A DNA stretch of 34,697 nt from a virus, in IMG/VR virus record IMGVR_UViG_3300044972_000193, positions 1 to 34,697 of that record, one strand, 5' to 3'. The first letter of the stretch is position 1. Each line of letters opens with the position of its first letter. The position numbers and the translations under genes are program-made. Shown here in pieces: positions 1 to 7,049 of the stretch. The notes beneath the pieces are model-generated. The model did not search any database, was not told the DNA's origin, and worked only from the letters and a program-made list of their open reading frames with translations.

Positions 1-346
1 CACGACCTAGGTCGCCCGGATGTCTTTGTAGCTTACGTTTGACCCAGTAGTCAGCTTCTGCATTATCAGTCCAGATAGTTCGTTTTTCAGAATATCGATC
101 ACCGTGTAAAATTTCACGTAGTCGATTTTCATCACCACTGCCTTCAATAAACCAAATCAATTCAGATACAACGGCTTTCCATGCTAACTTTTTTGTAGTA
201 ATAGCAGGGAAGCCGTCTTCTAAATTAAAACGCATTTGGAGGCCAAAGATACTACGTGTACCGACTCCGGTTCGATCTGGACGGTCTTCACCGTTCTCTA
301 AAATATTTTTTAGAGCATCAAGGTAGACCTTATCTGGATGCATCAT
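1..346 (-). CDS. thyA: Thymidylate synthase, N-terminal part (gene cut by window edge)
   Basis: Thymidylate synthase methylates dUMP to dTMP with methylene-tetrahydrofolate, supplying thymine for phage DNA. Reading the minus strand from position 346 gives about 115 residues in one open frame to the window edge. It holds the family's N-terminal landmarks: DRTGVGTRSIFG (the phosphate-binding arginine loop), then a stretch ending FPAITTKKLAWKAV, and ELIWFIEGS. The catalytic cysteine lies beyond the window. The start codon at 344-346 overlaps the stop of the upstream gene as ATGA, which indicates translational coupling; a second ATG follows directly (341-343). T4-like phages often carry their own enzyme (T4 td). 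No intron or frameshift is visible in the part shown. Confidence 0.93.
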   Translation of the reverse strand, partial: MMHPDKVYLDALKNILENGEDRPDRTGVGTRSIFGLQMRFNLEDGFPAITTKKLAWKAVVSELIWFIEGSGDENRLREILHGDRYSEKRTIWTDNAEADYWVKRKLQRHPGDLGR

Positions 347-954
347 TCAACGTCCACTACTGCGGCTTCTTTTTTCTTGCTCTTTGGTGGATCAACAGCA
401 TCCGCCTGCTTGCGTAGCGCCTGTGCTTCTTTAAAGAGTTTGTCTGCTCTTGAACGCATCTCAGTAGGAGTCATTTCTTTGCTACTAACATTTGCTTCAA
501 CTTCGCTAGTAACAATAATTTCTTCCTTGTTCTTTTTAGCGGCAGCTAATTCTTTCTTTGTAGCAGGCTTGCCGTCTTCAGTTACTGCTAACTCATCGAC
601 TGCAACACCTTTTTGTTCCGCAATAACAATATTAAGTTCGTTGAGCGGAATTATTGTTTGATTGTTTGGAGTCATTAGCACAAGAGTAGTAGGAACTTTT
701 TTCAAGTGTCCGCCTGCATGTAGCCACTGAAGCATTACGCCTCCGTCTGGGAATCTACGTGTTGCTAATACATCAGCTAACTCGTTAGCCTGTTGTCCTG
801 CATCGCTTTCAATCAAAGCCATCAACGAATCGTGATATGCATCTGGTAGACCAGAAGTACCAATAACTAAGGCGCTGGCCGAATCACCTGGTATTGTTCT
901 ATATGCTACTGCAACTCTAGCAGAGTTGTTCTTCATTTTTCCCACATGTTTCAT
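343..954 (-). CDS. Conserved-looking hypothetical protein, 203 aa, charged C-terminal tail
   Basis: I do not recognise a family. The first 120 residues look like a compact globular domain, with two glycine/leucine-rich stretches (residues 25-40 and around WLHAGGHLKK). The last 80 residues are rich in Lys, Glu and Ala and predicted helical, ending in a Lys-rich segment (PPKSKKKEAAV). The start at 952-954 is supported by a strong AGGAG site seven to eleven bases upstream. The start codon sits inside a short perfect inverted repeat (CACATG-AAA-CATGTG, 943-957), which could form a small hairpin over the initiation site. The gene's stop overlaps the thyA start by four bases, so the two are probably cotranscribed. 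Function unknown. Confidence 0.75.
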   Translation of the reverse strand: MKHVGKMKNNSARVAVAYRTIPGDSASALVIGTSGLPDAYHDSLMALIESDAGQQANELADVLATRRFPDGGVMLQWLHAGGHLKKVPTTLVLMTPNNQTIIPLNELNIVIAEQKGVAVDELAVTEDGKPATKKELAAAKKNKEEIIVTSEVEANVSSKEMTPTEMRSRADKLFKEAQALRKQADAVDPPKSKKKEAAVVDVE

Positions 955-966
955 GTGCTTCTCCTT

Positions 967-1215
967 TTATTGTGCTGGTGGTTGTTCTTCAGTTTTTGCT
1001 GGTGCAACAGCATTTAAGAACGTGTTCAACTTGTCAAAAGCTGCCCCAACTGCTGACGCCTCAGTGGCCCCGAATGCTCCACGACGAACTGCAACATCTA
1101 CCACTGCTCTGATGTTGATTAAATCTGTGATTGTTAACTCGGGAGTAGGTGTGCCTTCTGGTGCTTCGCCGCCCACTGCTTGAGTTTCCATTTGTGCTTG
1201 TTCTTGATTTTCCAT
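967..1215 (-). CDS. Hypothetical small protein, 82 aa, Ala/Glu/Pro-rich ends
   Basis: A short protein with a Gln/Glu/Pro-rich N-terminus and a Pro/Glu/Gln-rich C-terminus flanking a helical core (TITDLINIRAVVDVAVRRG and a following Ala/Phe-rich helix). Such low-complexity ends around a short helical bundle are common in small virion or assembly-associated phage proteins, but I recognise no family. It lies 12 bases upstream of the 203-aa gene and 1 base downstream of the 97-aa gene, so it belongs to one minus-strand transcription unit ending in thyA. An AGGAATTATTTT sequence precedes the ATG and offers a plausible ribosome binding site. Confidence 0.65.
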   Translation of the reverse strand: MENQEQAQMETQAVGGEAPEGTPTPELTITDLINIRAVVDVAVRRGAFGATEASAVGAAFDKLNTFLNAVAPAKTEEQPPAQ

Positions 1216-1216
1216 T

Positions 1217-1510
1217 TTAAAATAATTCCTTTTTCTTATGTAAATGTTGACACCCTAATGATAACATAGTTAGTTCCTTGGCATCCTCTAGACCGATTTC
1301 TGTAATTTCGATAACCTTTCTAGTATGATCCAATCCGTAGTTTCTACAAATTGAATATCTACTGTTAAGATTATATTCAATCCAATGTTCCACGGACTTA
1401 ACATCTATCCTATGATCTATAGAGAGTCTGGCAAAATGTTCTGGAATAAAGGATAACTTCCTAAATCCCAAAACATTTAACGCATTAACTGTCCCTCTAT
1501 TTAGCGACAT
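1217..1510 (-). CDS. Hypothetical protein, 97 aa
   Basis: No family recognised. The sequence is of mixed alpha/beta character, with an aromatic and charged middle (VEHWIEYNLNSRY) and a C-terminus containing a cysteine and histidines (LGCQHLHKKKE) too sparse to call a metal site. It begins 13 bases after the stop of the metallopeptidase gene. A TATAAATA sequence overlaps the end of that gene (1524-1531), but it lies so close to the ATG that I do not treat it as a secure promoter. Function unknown. Confidence 0.6.
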   Translation of the reverse strand: MSLNRGTVNALNVLGFRKLSFIPEHFARLSIDHRIDVKSVEHWIEYNLNSRYSICRNYGLDHTRKVIEITEIGLEDAKELTMLSLGCQHLHKKKELF

Positions 1511-1522
1511 TATGTACCTACT

Positions 1523-2782
1523 TTATTTATAATAGGCTGTCTGGCCGAATGGAGAAACTATGGTTTCGTTGCCGTGTACAATAAACAATGAGTCGCAATA
1601 GTCCTCATCTCCCCAGCTACCGCAAGGATACCCGTCTGTAAACATGATAAACTTTTTGGGTTCAATACCTTCATTCTTCATAAAGTCATAGTTTACATCA
1701 AAGTCAGTACCGCCACCACCTTTACATTCATAGCTCATAATCTCATCTGCGGTATCACCTGTAAATTGTTTATAACCGTAAACTTGTGTATCAAAACACC
1801 ATAAATCCAATTTAAAGTCAACATACTCATCCATAATGCCTTTAACTTCTGATAAGAAGTCTTTGGCCATAGCATCTGAAATACTACCTGACATGTCAAT
1901 GGCAATAGAAACATCAATAGTTTCGTCATTGGTCATGCCTGGCAAGATAGCACCACTTTGTTGTGACTTCCGGTTAGGACGGCTAAAGCTGAAATTGCTT
2001 TTAAGAATGCTTTGGATATTCATACGCAACAGTTGACGCCAATCCATTTTAGGCTCAGTGAAATCTTTGATCATACGTTGAACGCCTGCTGGAACACGAC
2101 CTGCTCCGGCACTCTGAGCAGCCGCTACCATGGCTTCTTTGATCTCATCGCGGATCTGTTTCTTTTCTTCTGCGGTTAAACGTGGACGACCTTTGCCCTT
2201 ACCTTCTTGATCTCCGTCCTCACCTTCGTTGCCATCATCGCCTTCACCGTCTAAGTGTTCGTCTAACAACTCGCCCAATGAACCGATGTCAATCTTGTCT
2301 GCTTTCTCGTAAAGGTCGTCATAGATCTGTTCATAGCTCATGCCACGATACTTGTCATCTTGATAGATTTTAAGGAAACTTGGCACTGTACCAATTCTTT
2401 CATCTTTAAGAATTTGGTTAGTAGCGTAGTCGGCGGCAATGTTTGAAAGTATAGGATCGCGGCTATCACGACGTCCCATGTGATCAAATACATTGTGTAG
2501 AACTTCGTGTGCAAAACCAAACTCTGCTTCTTTAGGAGTGAGCTTGTTTACAAAACCATAATTAAAATAAAAGTTACGACCATCTGTGGCCAGTGTGTGA
2601 CACCATTCACTAGCATCTATCATTTTAAGGCGTGTAGCTAAGTTACCAAAGAATGGATGACGTAGCAACAAACCAACCCGAGCTGTAATTAGCTTGTCGA
2701 GGATTTTTGCTTTTTCGGAGGCATTAAATGTTTTGCCTACCCAATCTTGTTTCTTTTGCTTTTCTGCTTTCATTACTGCCAT
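1523..2782 (-). CDS. Metallopeptidase-like protein with C-terminal von Willebrand A domain
   Basis: This 419-aa protein has an N-terminal putative zinc metallopeptidase domain with the motif HEVLH (H92, E93, H96) and a further histidine at H101. A very acidic, Gly-rich linker (about 178-195) follows, then a charged helix, and a C-terminal vWA-like domain with the metal-coordinating DMSGS (DxSxS, 296-300). This is the layout of the DUF2201-type family, which typically lies beside MoxR-like AAA+ ATPases. Here the MoxR gene is immediately upstream (2865-3947). In known MoxR/vWA systems the pair remodels or matures protein or metal complexes; the target in this phage is unknown. A promoter candidate and a terminator for the upstream gene lie in the intergenic space. 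Whether it is an active protease cannot be judged from sequence. Confidence 0.85.
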   Translation of the reverse strand: MAVMKAEKQKKQDWVGKTFNASEKAKILDKLITARVGLLLRHPFFGNLATRLKMIDASEWCHTLATDGRNFYFNYGFVNKLTPKEAEFGFAHEVLHNVFDHMGRRDSRDPILSNIAADYATNQILKDERIGTVPSFLKIYQDDKYRGMSYEQIYDDLYEKADKIDIGSLGELLDEHLDGEGDDGNEGEDGDQEGKGKGRPRLTAEEKKQIRDEIKEAMVAAAQSAGAGRVPAGVQRMIKDFTEPKMDWRQLLRMNIQSILKSNFSFSRPNRKSQQSGAILPGMTNDETIDVSIAIDMSGSISDAMAKDFLSEVKGIMDEYVDFKLDLWCFDTQVYGYKQFTGDTADEIMSYECKGGGGTDFDVNYDFMKNEGIEPKKFIMFTDGYPCGSWGDEDYCDSLFIVHGNETIVSPFGQTAYYK

Positions 2783-2807
2783 AATAACTCCTAGTTGCGA
2801 TAATACT

Positions 2808-2836
2808 ATTATACATTCAATTTATCAAAAGAGCAA
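2808..2836 (-). promoter_or_regulatory. Candidate sigma70 promoter for the metallopeptidase/vWA gene
   Basis: On the minus strand a perfect TATAAT (2808-2813) is preceded after 17 bases by TTGCTC (2831-2836), which matches only the TTG half of the -35 consensus. It lies directly after the terminator of the MoxR gene and 25 bases before the ATG at 2782, so it could restart transcription for the metallopeptidase gene. Confidence 0.45.
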
Positions 2837-2838
2837 GT

Positions 2839-2864
2839 AAAAAAGGACCCCGCAGGGTCCAATT
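2839..2864 (-). terminator. Rho-independent terminator after the MoxR gene
   Basis: The inverted repeat GGACCC-loop-GGGTCC (2845-2850 and 2855-2860, four-base loop) is followed on the minus strand by six T residues (2839-2844). It starts a few bases after the MoxR stop codon at 2865. An A/T run on the other side is shorter, so it acts mainly on minus-strand transcripts. Confidence 0.85.
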
Positions 2865-3947
2865 TTAACCTTCCATTGCTTGGATAATGTACTTACCATA
2901 CTTGTCGTGGAACTTGTCAAAGTTAGCAAGTTTGGAAGCATCAAATGGCAGTTGATAGTTAGTCAACGCAACCTTAGCACCCATCACAACTAATTCAGTT
3001 GGGAAATTATCCATCATAAAGCCAAAGAAGTTGTCTGCCATGGTATCCCAATTCTTAGCTTTCTTACGATCTGCTTCTTGAAGCTCGTAGCACAGGCTAA
3101 TTGTCAAAGAGTACATAGCTGAGATTTCTTTGATCTCAGACTTCTTAATTTTACCTGCCAAGATGTCTTCTGGCTTAGGCATCTGTTTAGCAACCTTGCG
3201 GTGAGCCATAAACTTAACAGCAAGTCCTTCACCAACTGCACCTGCAATCAAATCAGTCAATGTATTATCTGGAACGTCATCTTCTTCCAGCAACTCGCTG
3301 ACAAACATCCAAGAACGGGGAGTAGCAAATGCCTTGCTAGAGCTCTTTGGATCAAAGTCATACAAGTCTTGTTTAGCAAAACCCAAATAACCTACAACCT
3401 GTTCGTGAACACGATTAGTAACAGCCCACTGGTGCCAATCTTCAAAATCGCAACGGAGTTCAACGTGCAAGAAGCGATTGGCCAACGGAGCAGGCATACG
3501 ATAAGTCACGCCTTTATCACCTTCACGGTTGCCGGCGGCAACAATACTAACACCCTTTGGCAGTACATAAGTACCAACACGGCGATTAAGTACCAATTGG
3601 AAAGCCGCTGCCTGTGTAGCAGGAGCCGCAGAGTTCAATTCATCCAAGAACAAGATAGCAGTGGACTCTGGATCTGTGGGCAATTCTGCAGGAGGAGCCC
3701 AAGTCATTGTATTGGATGTAGAATTGTAATAAGGAATACCTTTAATGTCGGTAGGTTCCCACAAGCTCAAACGAACGTCAATAACTTCACGCTCTTGCTC
3801 ATTACCGATTTGTTTAACAATATCGGATTTACCAATACCAGGGGGACCCCACATGAACACAGGGCGTTGTTTTTTGATACACTTACGAATAGCCGCTTTG
3901 GCTTCGTTAGGGCTAACAGTGCGATTAGCTGACATTTTTTCTGACAT
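2865..3947 (-). CDS. MoxR-family AAA+ ATPase
   Basis: An ATPase of 360 aa with Walker A GPPGIGKS (34-41), Walker B ILFLDE (98-103) and, further on, a sensor-like NRF segment after PAPLA. These are the hallmarks of the MoxR/RavA branch of AAA+ proteins, which act as chaperones for assembly of complexes together with a vWA-domain partner. That partner is the next gene downstream (1523-2782). The gene has its own consensus sigma70 promoter (4000-4028), a leader of about 45 bases containing a CTGTA/TACAG inverted repeat, and a strong terminator, so it is a well-insulated single-gene unit. The exact target is unknown. Confidence 0.9.
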   Translation of the reverse strand: MSEKMSANRTVSPNEAKAAIRKCIKKQRPVFMWGPPGIGKSDIVKQIGNEQEREVIDVRLSLWEPTDIKGIPYYNSTSNTMTWAPPAELPTDPESTAILFLDELNSAAPATQAAAFQLVLNRRVGTYVLPKGVSIVAAGNREGDKGVTYRMPAPLANRFLHVELRCDFEDWHQWAVTNRVHEQVVGYLGFAKQDLYDFDPKSSSKAFATPRSWMFVSELLEEDDVPDNTLTDLIAGAVGEGLAVKFMAHRKVAKQMPKPEDILAGKIKKSEIKEISAMYSLTISLCYELQEADRKKAKNWDTMADNFFGFMMDNFPTELVVMGAKVALTNYQLPFDASKLANFDKFHDKYGKYIIQAMEG

Positions 3948-3974
3948 AATCTACTTTCTTTAAAAAAACTGTTG

Positions 3975-3994
3975 AAGCTGTATTTTTTACAGTA
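3975..3994 (-). repeat. Inverted repeat in the leader of the MoxR mRNA
   Basis: The arms CTGTA and TACAG are separated by an A/T-only spacer just downstream of the predicted start site of the MoxR promoter. It could be an operator half-site pair or a weak 5' hairpin. With five-base arms it may also be chance. Confidence 0.35.
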
Positions 3995-3999
3995 TGTTA

Positions 4000-4028
4000 A
4001 TTATAGCAAAGATCTTGTCTCTTGTCAA
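4000..4028 (-). promoter_or_regulatory. Consensus sigma70 promoter for the MoxR gene
   Basis: The minus strand reads TTGACA (4023-4028), exactly 17 bases, then TATAAT (4000-4005): a perfect match to the sigma70 consensus in both hexamers and spacing. The -35 box overlaps the stop codon of the upstream 129-aa gene. It should give strong early transcription by unmodified host RNA polymerase. Confidence 0.88.
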
Positions 4029-4414
4029 GTGTTTTTTAGTTTTTCTGTAAATCTTTCTCTAGCTCTTTGAAACTTTGCAATGTTGCCAGAAAACAACACT
4101 AATTGGACTGCCATCTTTTCTCCAAATACCCAAATACGTTTATTGTTTAAGTAAAATGGGCAGTCCATATTTTGGTCAATCCAAATGGCTAATTTATTGG
4201 TAAAGAAAATGGGTTCGTCAAATCTAATCTCATAGCATTTGATATCTGCTTGTTGCAGACATTCAAACCCTTGCTCAGTAAGTCTGAGCCCGCCTTTTTC
4301 TTTTTTTCTTGGGTTTACCCACCAAATTGGGATAGTTTGTTTAATCCGCTTTTCATCTGCTACAAGCCCTTTGGCTTCTAGAACGATTTTGGTTATTTCA
4401 TGCTTCGGATTCAT
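4025..4414 (-). CDS. Hypothetical protein, 129 aa
   Basis: No family recognised with confidence. The protein is alpha/beta, with a basic segment (NPRKKEKGGLRLTEQGF) resembling the wing region of some winged-helix proteins, then a strand-rich half with many aromatic residues and a Lys/Arg-rich C-terminus. It overlaps the 3' end of the upstream 99-aa gene by 17 bases, so the two are translated from one mRNA. The last codons carry the -35 box of the MoxR promoter. Confidence 0.7.
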   Translation of the reverse strand: MNPKHEITKIVLEAKGLVADEKRIKQTIPIWWVNPRKKEKGGLRLTEQGFECLQQADIKCYEIRFDEPIFFTNKLAIWIDQNMDCPFYLNNKRIWVFGEKMAVQLVLFSGNIAKFQRARERFTEKLKNT

Positions 4415-4697
4415 TTATGACTTTTTCGCCGGTGGTTAATTTATAAACGGCAAAGTCAGCGGTATTGAATAGCTTGTTTAATTTTTCAGCTAGATTGAAT
4501 GCATGACCGCTGTTTGAAAAACTAACTTTTTTGTATTTTGGACCCAGTTGTTGTGCAACTACACTGGTAGTTTTGAGATTGATCGGTTTGTCTTCGTAAA
4601 AAACTGCCCAGATGGCTTCAGACTCTAAAACTTGGTCAGTTTTATAAGATTTTTTATTAGTTATTTCTAACAAAACTTTAGGTTTAGGCCTGCTCAT
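4398..4697 (-). CDS. Hypothetical protein, 99 aa
   Basis: A basic small protein with no family recognised. The N-terminal half is beta-rich (KVLLEITNKKSY, AIWAVFYEDKPINLK) and the C-terminal half has a helix (HAFNLAEKLNKLF). A GGAG ribosome binding site lies about ten bases before the ATG. It falls within the loop of a possible hairpin formed by ATATACG and CGTATAT on either side (about 4705-4733), so initiation could be structure-sensitive. Function unknown. Confidence 0.65.
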   Translation of the reverse strand: MSRPKPKVLLEITNKKSYKTDQVLESEAIWAVFYEDKPINLKTTSVVAQQLGPKYKKVSFSNSGHAFNLAEKLNKLFNTADFAVYKLTTGEKVINESEA

Positions 4698-4739
4698 AAT
4701 ATACGTATCTCCGAAAAGTGCGTATATATTTAGCAGGTT

Positions 4740-4964
4740 TTAGAATTTACCACCGTCTACTTTTATCTCAATCTTGTCTGGAAATTGATTTTCTGACAGC
4801 ATTTGATCTAAGTTTCCACTTAGTCTTGTCATCACAATACTAAGACTGTTCTGCAAATCTGTGGCTTCTTTTATAGTTAAAGTTAGGCTTTTTTGATTGC
4901 TTTTAATAGCAATTCTGGTCTTTTCTAAGAAGTCTTCTATGGGTAATGTATTGAGTTGTTTCAT
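4740..4964 (-). CDS. Hypothetical small protein, 74 aa
   Basis: A mostly helical protein: residues 5-55 alternate hydrophobic and charged residues in the way of a helical hairpin, and the C-terminal tail is a short strand (KIEIKVDGG). No family recognised. Its ATG overlaps the stop of the upstream 158-aa gene by four bases (4961-4964), indicating coupled translation. Function unknown. Confidence 0.65.
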   Translation of the reverse strand: MKQLNTLPIEDFLEKTRIAIKSNQKSLTLTIKEATDLQNSLSIVMTRLSGNLDQMLSENQFPDKIEIKVDGGKF

Positions 4965-5437
4965 GTTTTGTTAACAGTATTAAGCATAGCCTTCATTTCG
5001 ATCTCTGTTTTATAAGGACCGTGAAATGGATACCGTTCTAATGTAATTAGTTTAGGACAAAAACTCTTAACCCAACCTTTGCGGAATTTGATTACATAGT
5101 ATCCTGCACAATATTGACTCTTGCTTTTGGCACTCTTAGCAAATAAAGGCAATTTCTTTTTAACATTATAAACTGCTTCGTAAGGTTTTGAACTACATGG
5201 AAATTCGTAGATTTTATAACTAACAGGTTCTATTTCAAACTTAGCAGTTTTCTTACCTTCAGCAAGAGTAAATCCAAACTCATCAGTAAGTGCTTTGAGA
5301 TCTTTAAAATTAATCTTCTGTCCTCTCCTAAAAAATTCATAACCTTTTTTTAGTTTTGCTACCGAACCTATTTTTTGTCCATGGTCTTCAATGATCCATT
5401 CTTTATTTGGTATTACTACCTTTGATATAAAATTCAT
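4961..5437 (-). CDS. Hypothetical protein, 158 aa
   Basis: A basic protein (many Lys) without a recognised family. Three cysteines (in PCSSK, QYCAGYY and SFCPKL) do not form an obvious metal motif. The C-terminal part (ITLERYPFHGPYKTEIEM) carries conserved-looking aromatic/glycine positions. It overlaps the stop of the RNase H gene start region by four bases (5434-5437) and is followed with overlap by the 74-aa gene, so it belongs to the RNase H operon. A role in replication is possible from position only. Confidence 0.65.
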   Translation of the reverse strand: MNFISKVVIPNKEWIIEDHGQKIGSVAKLKKGYEFFRRGQKINFKDLKALTDEFGFTLAEGKKTAKFEIEPVSYKIYEFPCSSKPYEAVYNVKKKLPLFAKSAKSKSQYCAGYYVIKFRKGWVKSFCPKLITLERYPFHGPYKTEIEMKAMLNTVNKT

Positions 5438-6426
5438 GCTATATACCTTGCATTAAGTGGGTCAGCATAACTTTGCACCTGCTCGCTAATTTTCTGTAGG
5501 TCAAACTCTGCACAGAATTTTAACAAACGAATTCCAACCTGGGGAATATTTTTATCTGCGGTAGTTGCTGTATTAATAGTTTCTTTAATTAACTCTTTAA
5601 TATTGTTGGGTTGTGCTGTAAGATCGCAAAGTTGTACATTACGAGTGTAGTCATCTAATACACGATGCTCGGCACCTTCGTGGTCAGTCCAACGCTGAAG
5701 CATCATGTTGTTCCAATTATATCCGCGACTTTCGCGATCGGCAAAGGCTTCACGGAGACCAACCTTATTCTTTGTCCCCTTCTCACGTACTCCCGGATAA
5801 GCAGAGAAGATGTTGTCGGAGGTGTCGCCACGCATACACTTCTCAAAGAGTAACCATGCAGGGTCCGGTGCGCCCTTTGCTTCACCAGTCTTTTTATCTT
5901 TAACAGGCTTACCCTTTTCATCAAAGTACCCCTCATGTGTAGTTGTAATTTGCATCACACCGTTATACTGTTTCACGTTAGGTGCAATGAGTTGTGCAAA
6001 GTCGCCATCTGTCGAAATAATTACATGGCTGTCGTTTGGATGGCTTTGAATAAAACCCGCAATCAAATCGTCTGCTTCTAACTGCGGATGTTGTAAAACT
6101 GTTGTATTTGTTTTATTAATAACAAAGTCTTTAAACTGATCAAACGTTTCCCAAAACACACGATCTTCTTCTGCTTCTCTTGGACTCTGTGCCGCACGAG
6201 CTTCTGTGCGTTGACGCTTGTAAGGAGCATAAAAGTCCTTGCGCCAACTACGCCCCTCTAAGAAGAAGATAACATGGTCACCGTTAAAGTCGCGCCATGC
6301 TTTACGGACACTGCCTAAAACTGTAGCAAGGCTCATACCTACTTTGTCTTCTAGACTTCCACGAACTACGTGTCGTGCTCTAAAAAATGTGTTCGCCGTA
6401 TCTACTAAAATATATGTCTTAGACAT
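5434..6426 (-). CDS. rnh: T4-type RNase H / 5'-3' exonuclease (flap nuclease family)
   Basis: A FEN1/PIN-family nuclease of 330 aa (T4 RNase H is 305 aa), which removes RNA primers and 5' flaps from lagging-strand fragments. The metal-binding acidic residues are in order: D9 in ILVDTANTF, the basic arch region with KDFYAPYKRQRTE (64-75), E117/D119/D120 in LEADD, and D140/D142 in STDGDF. A helix-hairpin-helix-like region follows. It sits in a run of overlapping minus-strand genes: its start overlaps the stop of the 145-aa gene by one base and its stop overlaps the next start by four. It should work with the polymerase and clamp encoded further up the same strand. Confidence 0.9.
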   Translation of the reverse strand: MSKTYILVDTANTFFRARHVVRGSLEDKVGMSLATVLGSVRKAWRDFNGDHVIFFLEGRSWRKDFYAPYKRQRTEARAAQSPREAEEDRVFWETFDQFKDFVINKTNTTVLQHPQLEADDLIAGFIQSHPNDSHVIISTDGDFAQLIAPNVKQYNGVMQITTTHEGYFDEKGKPVKDKKTGEAKGAPDPAWLLFEKCMRGDTSDNIFSAYPGVREKGTKNKVGLREAFADRESRGYNWNNMMLQRWTDHEGAEHRVLDDYTRNVQLCDLTAQPNNIKELIKETINTATTADKNIPQVGIRLLKFCAEFDLQKISEQVQSYADPLNARYIA

Positions 6427-6863
6427 TAAGAAACCTCTGTTCTACCATCACCTAAATTGTTTACATTAATATAACCGGCTGTACGCTGATTCATATTAAC
6501 ACCTGATTCGCCACCGACGTTTCTGCATAGTTCACCAAACCATGAGTCGACGATCATTTCTTCTGTATCGCCTTTGTAGCCTGCTTCTTTTAATTGTAAC
6601 ACAAAATACTCATTCCAGTCAAGTTCAAAAAAACCATTCTTAATGTTGTCTTTGTTTACATGGGTGTCTAATACTTGCACCCACGGCTCTTTCTTTTCTG
6701 TAGCTACTTGTTTTGGAGTTAACTTAGCAATGCGTTCTGCTTCAATTGCTTTTTCTGCCGCTAACTGAGATGCTACTTTTTGACGAATAGCTTCTTCTGT
6801 CTCGGCTTCAATTTTATCTATGCCAAATAATTTTTTAATAAATTTGTTCATATCTTTTTCCAA
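6426..6863 (-). CDS. Hypothetical protein, 145 aa
   Basis: The N-terminal 60 residues are strongly helical and charged (Glu/Lys/Ala-rich, likely coiled coil). The C-terminal 80 residues form an aromatic-rich domain (PWVQVLDTHVNKD, ELDWNEYFVLQL, WFGELCRNVGGESG). No family recognised; similar proteins are, to my memory, found in T4-like phages without known function. Its stop codon overlaps the RNase H start, so a link with replication is plausible but inferred only from position. The second ATG (MNKFIKK) is an alternative start four codons in. Confidence 0.65.
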   Translation of the reverse strand: MEKDMNKFIKKLFGIDKIEAETEEAIRQKVASQLAAEKAIEAERIAKLTPKQVATEKKEPWVQVLDTHVNKDNIKNGFFELDWNEYFVLQLKEAGYKGDTEEMIVDSWFGELCRNVGGESGVNMNQRTAGYINVNNLGDGRTEVS

Positions 6864-7048
6864 TCAATTTGTTTCCACATCATAAACACATCTATGTCCA
6901 TCGGCCAATAAACTTTATAAAAACTATAAGTTAATTTTTTAGGAATTTTATAATATTGTAAATTTAATACAACATTTCTTATTCTAAGACCGATTGTTAT
7001 TTCATGTTTGTCAGTAATTTTATAAAATGTAAAATATTTAGATTTCAT
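6848..7048 (-). CDS. Small AT-rich hypothetical gene, 66 aa
   Basis: The frame extends back into queE, but the ATG at 7046-7048 lies one base after the queE stop and is the more likely start, giving a 66-aa protein rich in Tyr, Lys and Ile. No family or membrane segment is clear. By hand count only 11 of 60 bases at 6901-6960 are G or C, far below the neighbours, which suggests recent acquisition or weak constraint. It overlaps the next gene by 16 bases. The ribosome binding site is poor, so it may be translated by coupling to queE. Confidence 0.5.
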   Translation of the reverse strand: MKSKYFTFYKITDKHEITIGLRIRNVVLNLQYYKIPKKLTYSFYKVYWPMDIDVFMMWKQIDWKKI

Positions 7049-7049
7049 A

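Noticed and set aside
1524-1531. Exact TATAAATA on the minus strand before the 97-aa gene
   Set aside because: It matches the late box, but it overlaps the last codons (Tyr-Lys-stop) of the metallopeptidase gene and would place the start only about eight bases before the ATG, at the ribosome binding site. Kept as possible but not called.
3201-3932. Long plus-strand open frame opposite the MoxR gene
   Set aside because: It is antisense to a clear AAA+ ATPase with intact motifs, has low-complexity cysteine/serine-rich composition and no ribosome binding site; it is a shadow frame. The same holds for the plus-strand frames opposite clpA (for example 25962-26444).
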